From contig PUQB01000006.1 of NCBI GenBank assembly GCA_003024785.1, forward strand, positions 135,258 to 199,257: a stretch of 64,000 nt of DNA, given 5' to 3'. The notes under the pieces were generated by a model, which saw only the letters and a program-made list of their open reading frames with translations, ran no database searches and was not told the origin of the DNA. Positions 25,380 through 36,950 of the stretch are shown in pieces (position 1 is the first letter of the stretch; every line of letters starts with the position of its first letter). Position numbers and translations under genes: made by a program. Origin of the DNA: Selaginella tamariscina. Its lineage: Eukaryota > Streptophyta > Lycopodiopsida > Selaginellales > Selaginellaceae.

Positions 25380-26040
25380 ACCAAGAGAAAAATAACCTTA
25401 TATATATAACGGCTCCTATTCAGAAAGTGTATATCAAGGGCAAAACATTCTATCTAGTTAAATAAGATAAAATATAATATTGTTAAATAATAATTAACAC
25501 ATAATTAAATATTCTCACTATGTGGTGGAACAATAACCTAACTTAATTGGCATCTCCAGCTCTGTAGGGACGTAACAAAATACAGATACATATGAACTAG
25601 TCAAAATATTTTTTAAACGTAAGAAGATACACACACATATATATATATATTGATAAAAATCAATAATAATATTTTTTTAAGGTTATTAATTTTATTATGT
25701 TTGTCCCTTCTTTAAAATGCCAGCACAAGGACTACCATTGTAGCCTTACGAACTCCTCACTCATACACACAGTACATGTATAATAGAAATGATTATATCC
25801 TTTAAAAGTCAGAAGTTGCGTGTCTGGACTGTTCACTCATGCTGATCAAAGCTCTTCTAATTTATATGCATTTCGTTTATTACTTCCTATACACATGTTT
25901 TTATAGCTCACCTACCTATACAAACATATTGTACATTTAACGGCATTCCTATGTAGTGCCAAGTCTTCAGGCCTGTTTGAACCTCACTTGTTAATCTCTC
26001 TCTCTCTCTCGCACACACACACCAGTATGTACCTGACATA
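25380..26040. other. Intergenic region, no gene seen
   Basis: AT-rich, with a (TA)n tract near 25641 and a (CT)n/(CA)n tract at about 25996-26024. Nothing coding is recognised. Confidence 0.6.
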
Positions 26041-27680
26041 TTCAACTATCATCATTGTAGTACAAATGTTCGTCAAGCCTGGGTGTGGCAGCTAGCTTGA
26101 GTGGGTTTTCAAGTATGACACTGTTAAATGCTAGCCTCATATCCACTTGTCCACCATTGGGTACAATCCAATCAAATGCATGAACTAAATTAGCAACTCC
26201 AAACAAAATCATGCACGTATAAGTGCTGCACCTGGGCAAACCCTCCTACCAGCTCCGAAGGGTTACTCGGGATCGAAGAGAGTGTCTAGGTCGTCCTGAA
26301 GAAACCTCTCTGGCTGAAACTGTAGAGGGCTTTCCCATACTGACGGGTTTCTACCATGAGTATGTGTTGATAAGTGCTCGTGTTCCCTTTTGAATTGTAT
26401 AGCCATTAAGTTCTGTGTCCTGAAAGATGAACGATATAAGCACGTGTGTGGAACTTAGACCAGGCTTAAACACATCATCAAAGCACAGCATTGTTTTAAG
26501 ATATTTGAGGCCTCTAGATGTAATATTTACACCCAAACATGCATATCTGCATGCAACTGCACAAGCATAGATGTCTTTCTTTGCATATGTGGATAGATGT
26601 GTGTGTATGAATGCAGGAACCTATATATATGACATAACAATTGGAACCTATATATACATACACACACTTGTATATGTCCTTATGTCTACCTGGGTGCAGA
26701 CGTGGGGGATGAGGAAGGCGCCAACAGGGTGAAGATGAAGGACTTCTTTGACAACAGCACGGAGGTACCTCAGGTGTTTTAAGTCGGACTCTTGGACAAG
26801 CCTGTGTTGGCCTCCTATAACCGTGTGTAACTCGTCACGGACTTTACTAAGCACAGATGGATTCCTAACAAGCTCTGCCATGCCCACTCGCTCGTGATTG
26901 CTGTTGTGTCAGTGCCTGCTGCTGCCATATCCTGTTGAAATACTATTACGTAAACACACATAATCACACACACACACATATGTATGTCTTCATCAATATG
27001 TATAATGACACTACAAACAAATTACACATCTATATTTCTGTGCTGTTTGTTGTGCATATGGAAGAAAACAAAACACTTACAATGAAAATGGCTTTGATGA
27101 CAGTGTGGCTGAGCCCTTCCTGCTTAAGCAAAACATCTACAAACTTGTCATCACTAGACAGACAATCCGTTCGACTCTCCTCTTTTCTCCTGTGCTCTTC
27201 ATTAACAGAATCGTATAACGCATTTTCCCTCCTGTAAATTCCAGCTTTTGTGCGTGCGTGCGTGTGTGTGTGTGAGAGAGAGAGAGAGAGATTACTTCAT
27301 TATTTGCTTCATCTTCCTTTCGTGACCCTGAAGATCAAACCACCGTAGAAACGGCAAATAGTCACCAACATTGAATGCATTGACCAAAGCGAACGCGTCA
27401 TATATGCTCTGCATCTTTATAGCTCGTCTCACCTGCTCCAAACAGACATTTATATATACATATATGTACATTGATACTTCATAAAATTACACGCATATAT
27501 CACAGTACATATTTACATGTGCTCTGTATGTATACATGTATTAAAACAAGCTCCTCTTACCTGGCCCAAAGAATCTCTTTCCTGTTTACATTCTCGCTAG
27601 ATTGTTGCTGGCCAAACATCCGAACTTATCCCGTAGTCGTATAACCACTTGGGGACCTACTAATCAGAACATCAATGCGC
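26041..27680 (-). pseudogene. CYP703-like cytochrome P450, decayed
   Basis: CYP703 enzymes hydroxylate medium-chain fatty acids for sporopollenin in the ER of land plants. Blocks on the minus strand: ARM-stop-TGKRFFGP (about 27595-27555); FNVGDYLPFLRWFDLQGHER (about 27380-27320); RRENALYDSVNEEHRRKEES and FVDVLLKQEGLSHTVIKAIF (27236-27083); the I-helix DMAAAGTDTTAITSEWA (about 26930-26885), followed by a one-base frameshift; AELVRNPSVLSKVRDELHTV, then SDLKHLRYLRAVVKEVLHLH where the ExxR arginine has become His (26880-26690); a TELNGYTIQKGTRALINTYS block (about 26420-26355); and FDPE-stop-PFGAGRRVCPG, the haem-binding loop (about 26276-26229). In-frame stops and the lost ExxR make it a pseudogene. 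The CYP703 assignment is by memory of the family; another A-type P450 is possible. Confidence 0.75.
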
Positions 27681-28053
27681 GTCATAGGTACACATGCAGA
27701 ACACAACGCATTTAGCCTACATCCGTATCTGTGTTGATATACTAATGTATAATTAAGTAGCATACACACGTGGTGTATCGTGAGTGTATCTGTTGTGTGG
27801 TATGTGATTTCTGCAAAGACTATTTACTCATTTATTAACAGGTATAAGAGTACACAGATAGATGAGTATCTATCTACATACGCACATATGTTGGCATCTA
27901 CTTCTACAAGCACATAACATGCGGTGTAATACTAGAAAATAATTAGAGATCATAGATGTGTATTGTGGCACTCTAACAAATAACTATGAATCGTATAAAA
28001 CATGATGATATGATATAACTTACTTGATTTGATATCTGCCGCTAACTTCAACC
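27681..28053. other. Intergenic spacer, no gene seen
   Basis: Short-repeat-rich non-coding DNA between the P450 relic and a short coding-like block. Nothing else is recognised. Confidence 0.5.
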
Positions 28054-28195
28054 TATTCTTGAGACCTCCTCGGACATTTCATCAGACATCGACTTCATCT
28101 CGAACTCATTCACGGCCATCTTCACCTCGGACTCTTGTACGGATATCTTCCACTGATCATATATAGACCGTAAAATGAGCCGTACCTCTTGATCT
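28054..28195 (-). other. Coding-like block of unknown origin
   Basis: On the minus strand this reads as an open stretch starting LDQEVRLILRSIYDQWKIS and containing FEMKSMSDEMSEEVSRIG. Its composition (acidic, charged, no simple repeats) looks like a real exon, but I recognise no family. It may be an exon relic of a neighbouring gene. Confidence 0.3.
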
Positions 28196-28235
28196 AGAAG
28201 ATCGATAAGGTATCATGAGATACCGGTATCGGACT
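28193..28235 (+). repeat. Copy of the OBL1-like gene 3' flank
   Basis: The stretch AGAAG-AT-GATAAGGTA, then ATCATGAGAT-CCGGTAT, matches the sequence just after the lipase stop codon at 52050-52095, in the same orientation. It sits immediately upstream of lipase copy 1. It looks like the tail of a further lipase copy in a former tandem array. Confidence 0.5.
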
Positions 28236-28656
28236 CGTGTGTAGAAGGTTTCTATCACTGGCCACGGCCTTGGCCCCGGTGGTCTCTTCTTGGGATGATA
28301 CACATGCACCATAGTGTAGATTGTTGTTAAAAATGAAACTTATGAGTGTTATGTAGAATCCAGCACATCGATTCATCATATTTAGATGCATATAAAGCAC
28401 ATTACAATAACATAATCTTTGAACTCCTATGTGTGAGAGAGACCTCAAAATGATCCTCAAAAAGTTTGCGGGAACTGGTAAGTTTGAACAAACTTCAATG
28501 TTTTCCTGTGCGTGTATATGTATATTTTCCATGGTTGGTATTTCGTTATATATTTATTTTGTTCGTGTTTATACAGCTTTATTGGTGCCCGAAGAAAACT
28601 CTGCGAATTATTGGACCTTGATAGTGTTAATACTAAGTTGAATATATGCACAACCC

Positions 28657-28728
28657 GGGCATGTAGCTCAGTGGTAGAGCACCTGACACCGGTGTGAGAG
28701 GTCCCGGGTTCAATCCCCGGCCTGTCCA
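28657..28728 (+). tRNA. tRNA-like sequence (tRNA pseudogene or SINE head)
   Basis: 72 bases fit a tRNA cloverleaf frame: acceptor GGGCATG with CCTGTCC (one mismatch, one wobble), D arm GCTC/GAGC inside an A-box (TAGCTCAGTGGTAGAGC), T arm CCGGG/CCCGG with loop TTCAATC inside a B-box (GGTTCAATCCC), discriminator A. The anticodon arm is poor. The loop would be CACCGGT with A instead of T at position 33, and the stem has two mismatches; the arm instead contains the palindrome CACCGGTG. So it is probably not a working tRNA. It most resembles a degenerate tRNA or the tRNA-derived head of a SINE. No poly-A tail or 3' CCA is seen. It lies inside lipase copy 1. Confidence 0.6.
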
Positions 28729-28798
28729 GATTCGTTTTCCAATTAAATTGAATAATAATATTACTGTTATAAGCAATCAGTTTTGTGCTTGTTCCTTT

Positions 28799-29103
28799 TG
28801 CAGATGCATGTAGCTGATATTTTGGAATGTATAAACAGTAAGTTGTGTGGGTTGTGTGTGCGTGGGTGAGTGAGTAAGAGAGAGAGAGAGAGAGAGCATA
28901 TGACTTTATGCTTACCAATACATAGGATATTACATATCATCTACTACCTTTTGCAGATGCATGTAGCTGAATATTTTGGAATGTATAAACAGTAAGTTGT
29001 GTGTGTGTGTGTGTGTGCGTGGGTGAGTGAGTAAGAGAGAGAGAGAGAGAGAGCATATGACTTTATGCTTACCAATACATAGGATATTACATATCATCTA
29101 CTA
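28799..29103. repeat. Tandem duplication of about 155 bp within a lipase intron
   Basis: The segment from GCAGATGCATGTAGCTGA to ATATCATCTACTAC occurs twice in a row (about 28799-28947 and 28955-29103), differing mainly in the length of the GT and GA tracts. The other lipase copy has it once (49841-49996). The duplication carries the small exon ATGCATGTAGCTG...ATAAACA with its donor site. Confidence 0.85.
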
Positions 29104-30350
29104 CATTGTTTTACCTTGAATTTATAAAAAGAGAGAATAAACATACTCAACATATCTTGACATTAATAGAGTCCCAACCGAAGAGTCGAACACAAATTTC
29201 GATTATAATTGACAGAGCCGAGGATGCACAGGTAACTTATTAGGAAACAACTATAGAAATATAAATCTCTCTTTCTCTCACTCACACACACACACACCGT
29301 GTATTGGCAATAATCGTTGCATTTCGTGGAAACAATGCCATTCAATGTATGTTTTAAAATCTGTTGAACTTGTGAGTTTTATTATAATTACATGCAAGGC
29401 TTTGAGCATGGTGGATCGGCAAGATATGGCTTTTTTTATTCGGCTCAAGAGGATATATTAGAGAAACTGGAAGAAAAACCTTAAACACAAGGACAATGAA
29501 CACGATGCAGAGGTAAACTACTAAATACAAAAATAAATAGATATAAAATAATGGAAGCTAGGTAATATGTAAATAGAGTTTAGATATTTACAGACTATCG
29601 CATGCGTATGTGTGTGTGTGTGTGTGAGATATATGCTTGTTAACAGGAACCGTCCCAGACTATAGAAGTTTCCGAAGGTTTACAGTCTGTTATGCCTTCT
29701 CATGGACATCAGTGATTTCAGAGTCGAAGTAAGCTATATTCTTATTCAATAAAATAAATAAGTAAGTCTATTCATTTAATCAGGAGAGTGCAGTCATATA
29801 ACGGGGGATTACAAAGCTCAAAGTCTGAGACCTTACCAGCTGAGAATGTGAGCAGTTATATTGAGAACCTTGATATAGAGAAACCCGGGCATCACCTCGG
29901 AGAGTACGGGCGTAAACCCAAACCCAGGCAGCACCTCGGACAGTACGGACCCATCTCGGATGTGTTTCCGTACAACTTGGACAGGGTGAGAGATACCATC
30001 TCAGAAGAAGACGAGGCCATTCATTCGGGTTTAAGTGAAGCCGACGAGAAGAACATGCATCGTCTAGCTTACGATGCAGTCCGTGACACGGTAATGGTTT
30101 TGGATTATTTATATCACTAATTAAGTATAATAATTATTAAACACTGTATAGCTCAAGGAGCTCTTGGAAACTCACCAAAAAAGCTAGAGTTTTCATAACC
30201 GGACATAGTCTTGGAGGCGCTACAGCTGCGGTATTCACTTCACTTCTTTTTCCACAGCAAGGAGATGCCATCGCAAGCAGGCACATGTACACACACGCAC
30301 GCACGCACACACACAGTTTAATATGCTATGAAATAGGTTAGCAGCTTGTA

Positions 30351-30984
30351 TAACTTCTTTAATAAAATGTGAAATTAAGTAACTTTATTTTCGACGTGGT
30401 TTATTCTTTACATTACTTAATTATTTATTTTAGTGCAGTTTGTAATACTTTTCATTCATAATAATTAAGAACCTGATGCTTGTCCCCAAATGCACACGAT
30501 TGCAAAACGATCAAAACTTGCCCAACAATTGTCTGCCCTTCTCAAACATCACCACTAGACTATTATTGTTCTTATATAAAACGTAAATATCTCCTTTCTT
30601 TCTTACATATACAAACATATGTTTGTGTCTGTTATTTATGATTTTCAAAGTTGACTCTTTTCTTCAAACGAGTTTTCTATTTATTTTAAAATTGACTCTT
30701 TTTTTTTAATTCATTTACTTATTACATTTATTAAAACCTCATGTTTATTATTTAAATAATCAATATAGTCTGTAACAGTGTAGATTTTTTGGTACACAAT
30801 TAACATTTTAAATGCTAAAGTTAAAAAATTAACATTTAAAATGCCAATTATGTATCAGAAAATCTGCACTGATTTATAAACGTTTAACTATATTATTGAA
30901 TTAATTAATCATCAAGTGCATCAAAGATGTGTGTTTGTGTTGTAAATATTAATACTATTTGTATTTTTACTGCGTGTGATACAC

Positions 30985-31021
<37 letters not shown>

Positions 31022-31033
31022 CACACACACACA

Positions 31034-31110
<77 letters not shown>

Positions 31111-31364
31111 AATATAATATCAGTTTAATTATACACTGTACACAGCACACTTATTATTGAAGTTTTAGCAACAAATGCTTTAGTTTAAGTTGCTTACATA
31201 ACCAGCCTACTATTTTATTTTCACTTCTTATTTTATTTATATTTTCTTACATACATGTAATATACGCAACTGCTGCTTGGATGTTAGTGTATGTTAGACT
31301 ATACTCCATGCATATGTTTGCGCGTGTGAACTTGATCTGCATCATACACATATAATAACTGTTA
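30351..31364. other. Intergenic region with microsatellites
   Basis: No gene. (CT)n, (CA)n, (TA)n and (GA)n tracts run consecutively at about 30987-31108. Confidence 0.6.
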
Positions 31365-32600
31365 AGACTCTGATGACTTGCAATTTGGTTTCAGAGGTTT
31401 GCAGCTCAATACCTTTCCAGGGCTCGCCACCATATTGCCAAAAAGTATACTGTGTGAATGTGTGTGTATGTGTATGTATACTGTGTGTTATACATGTAAT
31501 ACTTAGCAGGTACTACATGTATTACGTACATGTAAATGAGTGTCTTTATATCTAGTTCTCTCTCTCTCTCTCTCATGCACACACACACTCCTTGATTTTG
31601 TTATTACGTCTTAACATAGAGCTCTGTAGTGGTTCTTCTGCTGCTCCATTAACGACCTACCAAGCCCTAAACCGCTCCTCTTTTTCATGTTTAAAGCTGT
31701 TTAGTAGGCTCCAAAAGCTTCAACCTTGGGCTAGTTTGACAAAAATTGTCCACTTGACACATCACCTATATCAAAGCTTGCTCTCTCTCTCTCTCACGCA
31801 CATACACACACAAGAACACACACATATGCACACACCTGTTTAATAGGGTAGACCAATCTGTAGCCATAGAAAACCTGAGTTGGCTGTCACAGTGTATTCT
31901 CCCACGCGACTTTCTTCGTTGCCATTGTAGGTAGACACCTGAGGGAAAGCTAAATATTTTTTCAAGGGCTTGCACTGCTTTTGTAAAATATCTATCTCCT
32001 CTTCGAAACTCTGCGTTGTTCATCTGTTTCCAACTCTGAACCAAACTCATATCATACTAGCTATACGTGTGTGTGTGTGTGTGTGATTTCAAGTGTTAAT
32101 TTATTAATACTTTCATAATACTTAGTGGTGTGTCATCTTCAGCAGGATCTAGCTGGTGTCTGGATAATGCGACTTGCCTTGCTAACTCCTGAGCTCTTTT
32201 TCTTAATTGTTACGCTGCCTACTCTATTTCCCTCTCTAACGCCTCCTGCTTTCTCTCCTCCTGAGCTTTCTGTATAACGCTTAATGCACATGTGTAGAAA
32301 GAAATATATTGATAAATGTACATATGTATAGACACGAGTACATACACTCACACACATACACACGCATACCTCGATGGTCTTCTTAATCTTCATGTCATAA
32401 CTCTGTTTGAAAGCTTCATGAGCACCTTCAAGATATTCTCGTCCTCACAGGGATATATTAAATCAAAATTCCCTATATGCTCAGCCTCGTATTGTTCCAT
32501 CTCCTTAAAGTCCTTTTGCTGGTGTAAGTGATCAAGTTCTTCTTTTCTGCCATATAACCTCATTTTGGGAGAGTCCCGGTCCCGAAATTCCATTGTACAC
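31365..32600 (-). pseudogene. Partial copy of the TTLL6-like gene (3' half)
   Basis: High-identity copy of parts of 44700-46500 on the same strand. It keeps the exon with [19 protein letters not shown] and [13 protein letters not shown] (32593-32390), but lacks several codons (KDFKEMEQ where the full gene has five more residues) and the segment encoding the AHEAFKQSF helix. It also keeps the glutamine/arginine-rich exon (about 32130-32275), the exon near 31900-32040 and the final exon (31373-31430). About 430 bp equivalent to 44790-45225 is missing and the N-terminal catalytic part is absent. Not functional on its own. Confidence 0.8.
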
Positions 32601-32720
32601 GTCTTAAATAAAAAATATCAAAAGAATATTATAATTGTGGAGAAGAATATTCCACGGTCAGCACATTATTAATGTTAATTGCTGTAGACTCAAGCAAACA
32701 CTTAATTACACGTTTCTCTC

Positions 32721-33046
32721 TCTTTCTGAAGGGTTTGGCGTTCCGTGTTCTTTAAATATTGGGAACATCTAAATATTTTAATTAAAATTTTTTAAATATT
32801 ATTTAAATAAACCATCCATATAGAATTTAATTAAGAAAACACAAAATGTTCTTGATCGAGTTTTTTAACTAAAGTATTTCTTCTCTTTCTGAAGGGTTTG
32901 GCGTTCCGTGTTCTCTAAATATTGGGAACATCAAAATATTTTAATTAAAATTTTTTAAATATTATTTAAATAAACCATCCATGTAGAATTTAATTAAAAA
33001 AAATACAAAATGTTCTTGATCGAGTTTTTTAATTAAAGTATTTCGA
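32721..33046. repeat. Two-copy tandem repeat, period 163 bp
   Basis: The unit beginning TCTTTCTGAAGGGTTTGGCG starts at 32721 and 32884 and runs through TTCTTGATCGAGTTTTTTAA to ATTAAAGTATTTC. The copies are about 95 percent identical. Non-coding. Confidence 0.9.
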
Positions 33047-33229
33047 TGTCCCGGTACATAAAAAAGCATGGAAGGCCAAACCCTTTTCAACATTGCTACA
33101 ATCCTAGACCGTTAATGAGCCCGCTCCTATTGTACATTAATGTATTAATTATAATATACATTAACTATATACATCACACTTATATTCAAGCCCACACTTC
33201 GACTACATTTTCTCTTCTTGTTCAACACG

Positions 33230-33340
33230 TTGCGATCCTAGAATTGCTGCCTTGAGCCTCATGCAAAGGTGGCAGAGTTATTATCTCGTCGAGCTTAATG
33301 TTATTTGGGATTCTTAAATTGGCAATCCTCTCTAACTTGA
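33230..33340 (-). pseudogene. Older element-2-type methyltransferase gene, 3' fragment left of the insertion
   Basis: On the minus strand, 33340 downward reads KLERIANLRIPNNIKLDEI. This aligns with ELGRIAMNRIKENIQPEEI in the methyltransferase-like gene of element 2. The remaining part of the older gene continues at 41241. The last 17 bases (33324-33340) are repeated at 41241-41258. Confidence 0.6.
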
Positions 33341-33563
33341 GTCCCGACAAAAAGAGGCTTCCAGGCTTCCGGGCTTCCGGGCTTGGACCCGGAATATTCT
33401 AAAGAATCTACCAGAATATTCTTAGAATATTCCTAAATATTCTTAGAATTTAGGATTTTGGCTTAGTCGGCAATTAACAACAAAAAATATTTAAATCATA
33501 GCCATGTTTATACTGTATTATTAAAGTTTTATTTCAACACCAAAGAGTATAATTCAACACTTG

Positions 33564-36500
33564 TCACTTCTTCTTACGATTGAGCAGTGCTGCAATTCGT
33601 GAACCACCAGCCCTACTTGACGTTGCTATTGGTTGGGTTGGGATTTCCTCTGGCTGGATGTTCTCTTTAATCCTGTTCATAGCAATTCTCCCGAGCTCAG
33701 GGTTCTTCTCAGTCCCAACAATGTTTCTCCCCAGCTCGATAGCTGCAAGCATTGAGGACCCCATACCACTGCCTATATCCCAGATAAGATCATCTGGCCG
33801 GGTGAGTCGTTCTATCACGAGCTGCATCAATCGAGTGCTCTTCGGTTGGTAGTCCATCCTGCATGTGAAGATAATGGTAAATACTTAAATTGTTGAAATG
33901 AAATGCCTACCATGGTTCTTGGAACTACTCAGGATTATCAACAAGAATTGTTGATGACAAACGCAGCGGATTATCGCGCAATCCTCTAGATGCATCTTGG
34001 AAGACAAGAAGGAGCAGGATGCTCTCCTATTAAAACATCAAAAATCATTAATGAACTTCATGAATAAAGAAAAAAGTACCTTCATCTTGTTGCGGTAGCC
34101 CCAACCACGCCCTCTGTAGATGTAGTACGTTGCAGTAAGTTGAAGGTCCACCACACTTGCAGCTCGGACAACTTGATCCCAGGTGTTTGCTGTAGCAAAC
34201 ACAACCAACCAACCATTTGCAGCCATAGCATACTTGCAAACTGGAGTGGCTTCATCGAACTTCACTGGATCAAGGTAGAGGTATGGCGTATCACTCGTTG
34301 TATTTCCTGGCAAGGTCCCATTTGGAAGGTCGAAGATCACCAAGTTGAAACCATATTCTCCCGCAATATGCTGGTAGCGAGTCTGGCTGTCAGCTGTATG
34401 GTACCTGGCCACCTGTGTCTGAACTTTTCTATAAGGAACCAGTCTAGCGTCAGGAACCTCCTCTTCCTTCTCATCCGTGAGCACGGCCTGTTGCATCTCC
34501 TCGATGTCATCAATCGCCAAGAAATTATCACCTCGAGTTGTAGCAAGTGAAGGGACGAATGTGACCAAGTCATCCTTGATGTCCATGGTTCCCTGCGATG
34601 GTAGCACTTCAGATAAATTGAAGAAGGCAGCTGGATCGCGAGTAGTGGAGGTGCCAGCTACTGTATCTGAGGTCTTCTTTGACTGCTGCACAGGCTGACG
34701 CCGCTTTGCCTTGGCCTTTGTCTTCTTAATGAAGTCGACCTCTGCCGGATCCCATGAGATGCATGGGAGATCTTTTGAGTGTTCATTGTAGAGATCCTTC
34801 TCCCATGTTGGTGGTTGCCCAGGTGGATAATCAAGCCAGAACGGTACGTGTACACGTTCGAACTCTGTCAGGCCAGATCTTGTCTTCGACCACATGTGTG
34901 GTGCTTCCATGTAATCTGACCAGAATACCATAGTCTGTGTGTGAGGCACCTTTCTCGCTGCGACATACCTGTAATGAACATATAGTAGTGTCAGAATGTA
35001 ACAATGTCAAGAAGATCATCCTTACCTCCAAATCATCCTTCTTGCTGTCTCTTCGTGTTCGAGGAACTCTTTCGGCTCTATGGAGTAAGTGAACTTCACA
35101 CACTCATGGAATGGCTGGAACATCACGTTCTTGCATTTTACCCGCACTTCATCGTACCAAGTCGTGAAATCTGTAACCGGCCTGTCCACTCGCCATCCTC
35201 GATGAGTCCCGTGAGAATCTGACTGCCTCCTCTCTGATGCCGCCAATACAAATCGATAGTAAACCACCTTATCCACTCCTTATCCTGAACACCCGGCAAT
35301 CCAAGTGTCTCTTGCTCTCTCTTCAGATCGAGACGTACCAGTTTATTGAAGTACATGATTCTCGTCTCGTTTGGAATTCTCGCCCTTGAAAGCGCGTACA
35401 GCTTTTCCAACCCCATCCATCTGCATTGTTTCCATGTGATTTGGGTCACCTTGTCGAACCACTCTTCACCCAATGCAGGATCGATGATGGCTAAGATCTT
35501 CATCATGCGCTTGTCATGCTTAATGTAGACCTGTTGTTGCTCCTGGTATTTGTTGCCTTTGGATGCCCTTGCAGCCTTCTCAAGATCATCCTCAATCTCA
35601 CTCTGTAATTCACAGACGTAATCAACTAAGTAATATAAGTGTGAGACGTGGTACCTCAAAAAAGATCTTTGCACAGATCAAATTCGGAAGTGGATGCCAA
35701 GCTTGTTGTCCAGTCGCGCTTTCCTTCCACTTTCTTATGTCATCTCGTTCCTTGTCACTGAGCCTGGCCAAGATCTTCGCTGTGCCCTCCTCACTGGTGC
35801 AACATGTCTTCACAGATAGCAGAAGATGTGGCAGTGTGGTTTGCACTGCCGTTGCGGAGGAACTGCATATTTGAAAATCTCGAAGTTAGTTAATCCTATG
35901 ATCTAGAGGTCACTATGTTTACCTATTAATTTGCTGAAACATTGTCACAAGCTGAAGATTATCCATGACCCCAGCACGGATGAAGCCTGAACGCACTCTC
36001 ACTGCCCACTGATTCTTATCTTCCGTGTCTTCTGTGTACAGCTTCTGAAGCACCTTTAGCCTGTGATTACCATCCCAACAGATGAACTTCTTCATCGAAA
36101 GCATTGGTGCCCATTGCCGGAACATGTCAGACTGAAGCTCCTCCTCAAAAGCCAAATGCTGAGCATACATCGCTTCATCGCTTCTCAATGCTGCCAGATC
36201 TGCATCTGTCATGGGGTCCCCAACTTGAAGGATGAACTGAGTGGTGTTGCGCAAATAACCAACTGCCTTCTTGAAACTCCTAGTCAAAGATTCCAGATCC
36301 GCTGGATTGACTCTCCGCACCTGCTCATTTCCCAGAATTCGGCAAATAGGGACATCCGGTGCCTCTCCATATTCTCGGATTGTGATCTTCGCGAGAAGAC
36401 GCACTGCACTCTCCGAATGCATGCTGGCTGCAATGTTGTAAACTTCCTCATTATCTGGCACTTCTGCTTTACCCTTCTTCTTCTTCTTAGCAGCCTCTGA

Positions 36501-36865
36501 ATCTCCAGCAGCTTTGCGTCGTCTCTTCTTGCTCTTGGGTTCATCCTCTTCGTCACTCGACAAAGTCACTGCTGTGCTGTCTGCTCCTGTGTCTCCTGTG
36601 GTAAGACATCATCCTCAACTTCTTCAACAAAGTCTGATTGTTCTTGTTGGGGTTGAACTACATCCTCTTGCTCTCCTGACCAGTCCTGCTGGCTTGCCTG
36701 TTCAACTGGAGCATCACTTGAAGGTCCTTGTTCCTGAACCACAGCCAGCTTCCTACTTCCTCTCCCACGACCCCGACGCCCTCTCTGAATTGCAGCTCTA
36801 GCTTCTGCTTCTCTCTCAGTAGGCTCCTTCATCTTCTTTTCTTGTAAACGTTGTGAAGAGCGCAT
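33564..36865 (-). CDS. Element 2 ParB-like / beta-class methyltransferase-like protein gene
   Basis: Start at 36865 (MRSSQRLQEKKMKEP). A low-complexity acidic and Gln-rich region with an RGRRGRGRG stretch is followed by a nuclear-type basic run KSKKRRRK (36569-36480). The ParB-like domain includes RVNPADLESLTRSFKKA and ICWDGNHRLKVLQKLY (about 36090-36045), the counterpart of ParB DGHHR. Helical exons follow at 35850-35650 and 35600-35030. The exon 34970-34080 holds FNLVIFDLPNGTLPGN (motif IV position, DLPN instead of DPPY). After two short introns comes YQPKSTRLMQLVIERL, then LIWDIGSGMGSSMLAAIELG and IVGTEKNPELGRIA (motif I and the acidic strand). This is the N4/N6 beta-class order. The stop is at 33564. 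Apparent frameshifts lie near 36575 and 35165. The first palindrome of the array starts about 86 bp upstream. Catalysis is doubtful without DPPY. Confidence 0.75.
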
Positions 36866-36950
36866 CTACAAAAGCAATAAGGTTTAACAAAAAACTGTAA
36901 TAAATGTTCAAAGATGTTTAATAAAAATTAAAAAAACATACTAGCCCTCA

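Larger units (their letters stand above)
28430..30350 (+). pseudogene. OBL1-like triacylglycerol lipase, truncated and decayed copy
   Basis: Direct, high-identity copy of the lipase gene at 49320-51450. It begins inside exon 2 (ATGATCCTCAAAAAG) and stops after the exon with [14 protein letters not shown], just inside the next one (GTTAGCAGCTTGTATA, about 30350). Missing are exon 1, the C-terminal half with the catalytic Asp and His, and about 240 bp around exons 3-4, replaced by about 108 bp holding a tRNA-like sequence. The AFRGT exon has an extra A and loses about 140 bp. One block is better preserved than in the other copy: 29788-30120 is open and includes [15 protein letters not shown] and [21 protein letters not shown] pseudogene. 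Confidence 0.8.

Noticed and set aside
28657-28728. Functional tRNA assignment by anticodon
   Set aside because: Position 33 is not T and the anticodon stem is mismatched, so no amino-acid identity can be claimed.
28457-28918. Minus-strand 153-residue frame with DRPGIEPGTSHTGV
   Set aside because: This peptide is the antisense reading of the tRNA-like sequence, a known artefact in gene prediction.
33580-33852. Plus-strand 90-residue frame
   Set aside because: Exact antisense of the methyltransferase motif I exon, which has the recognisable domain.
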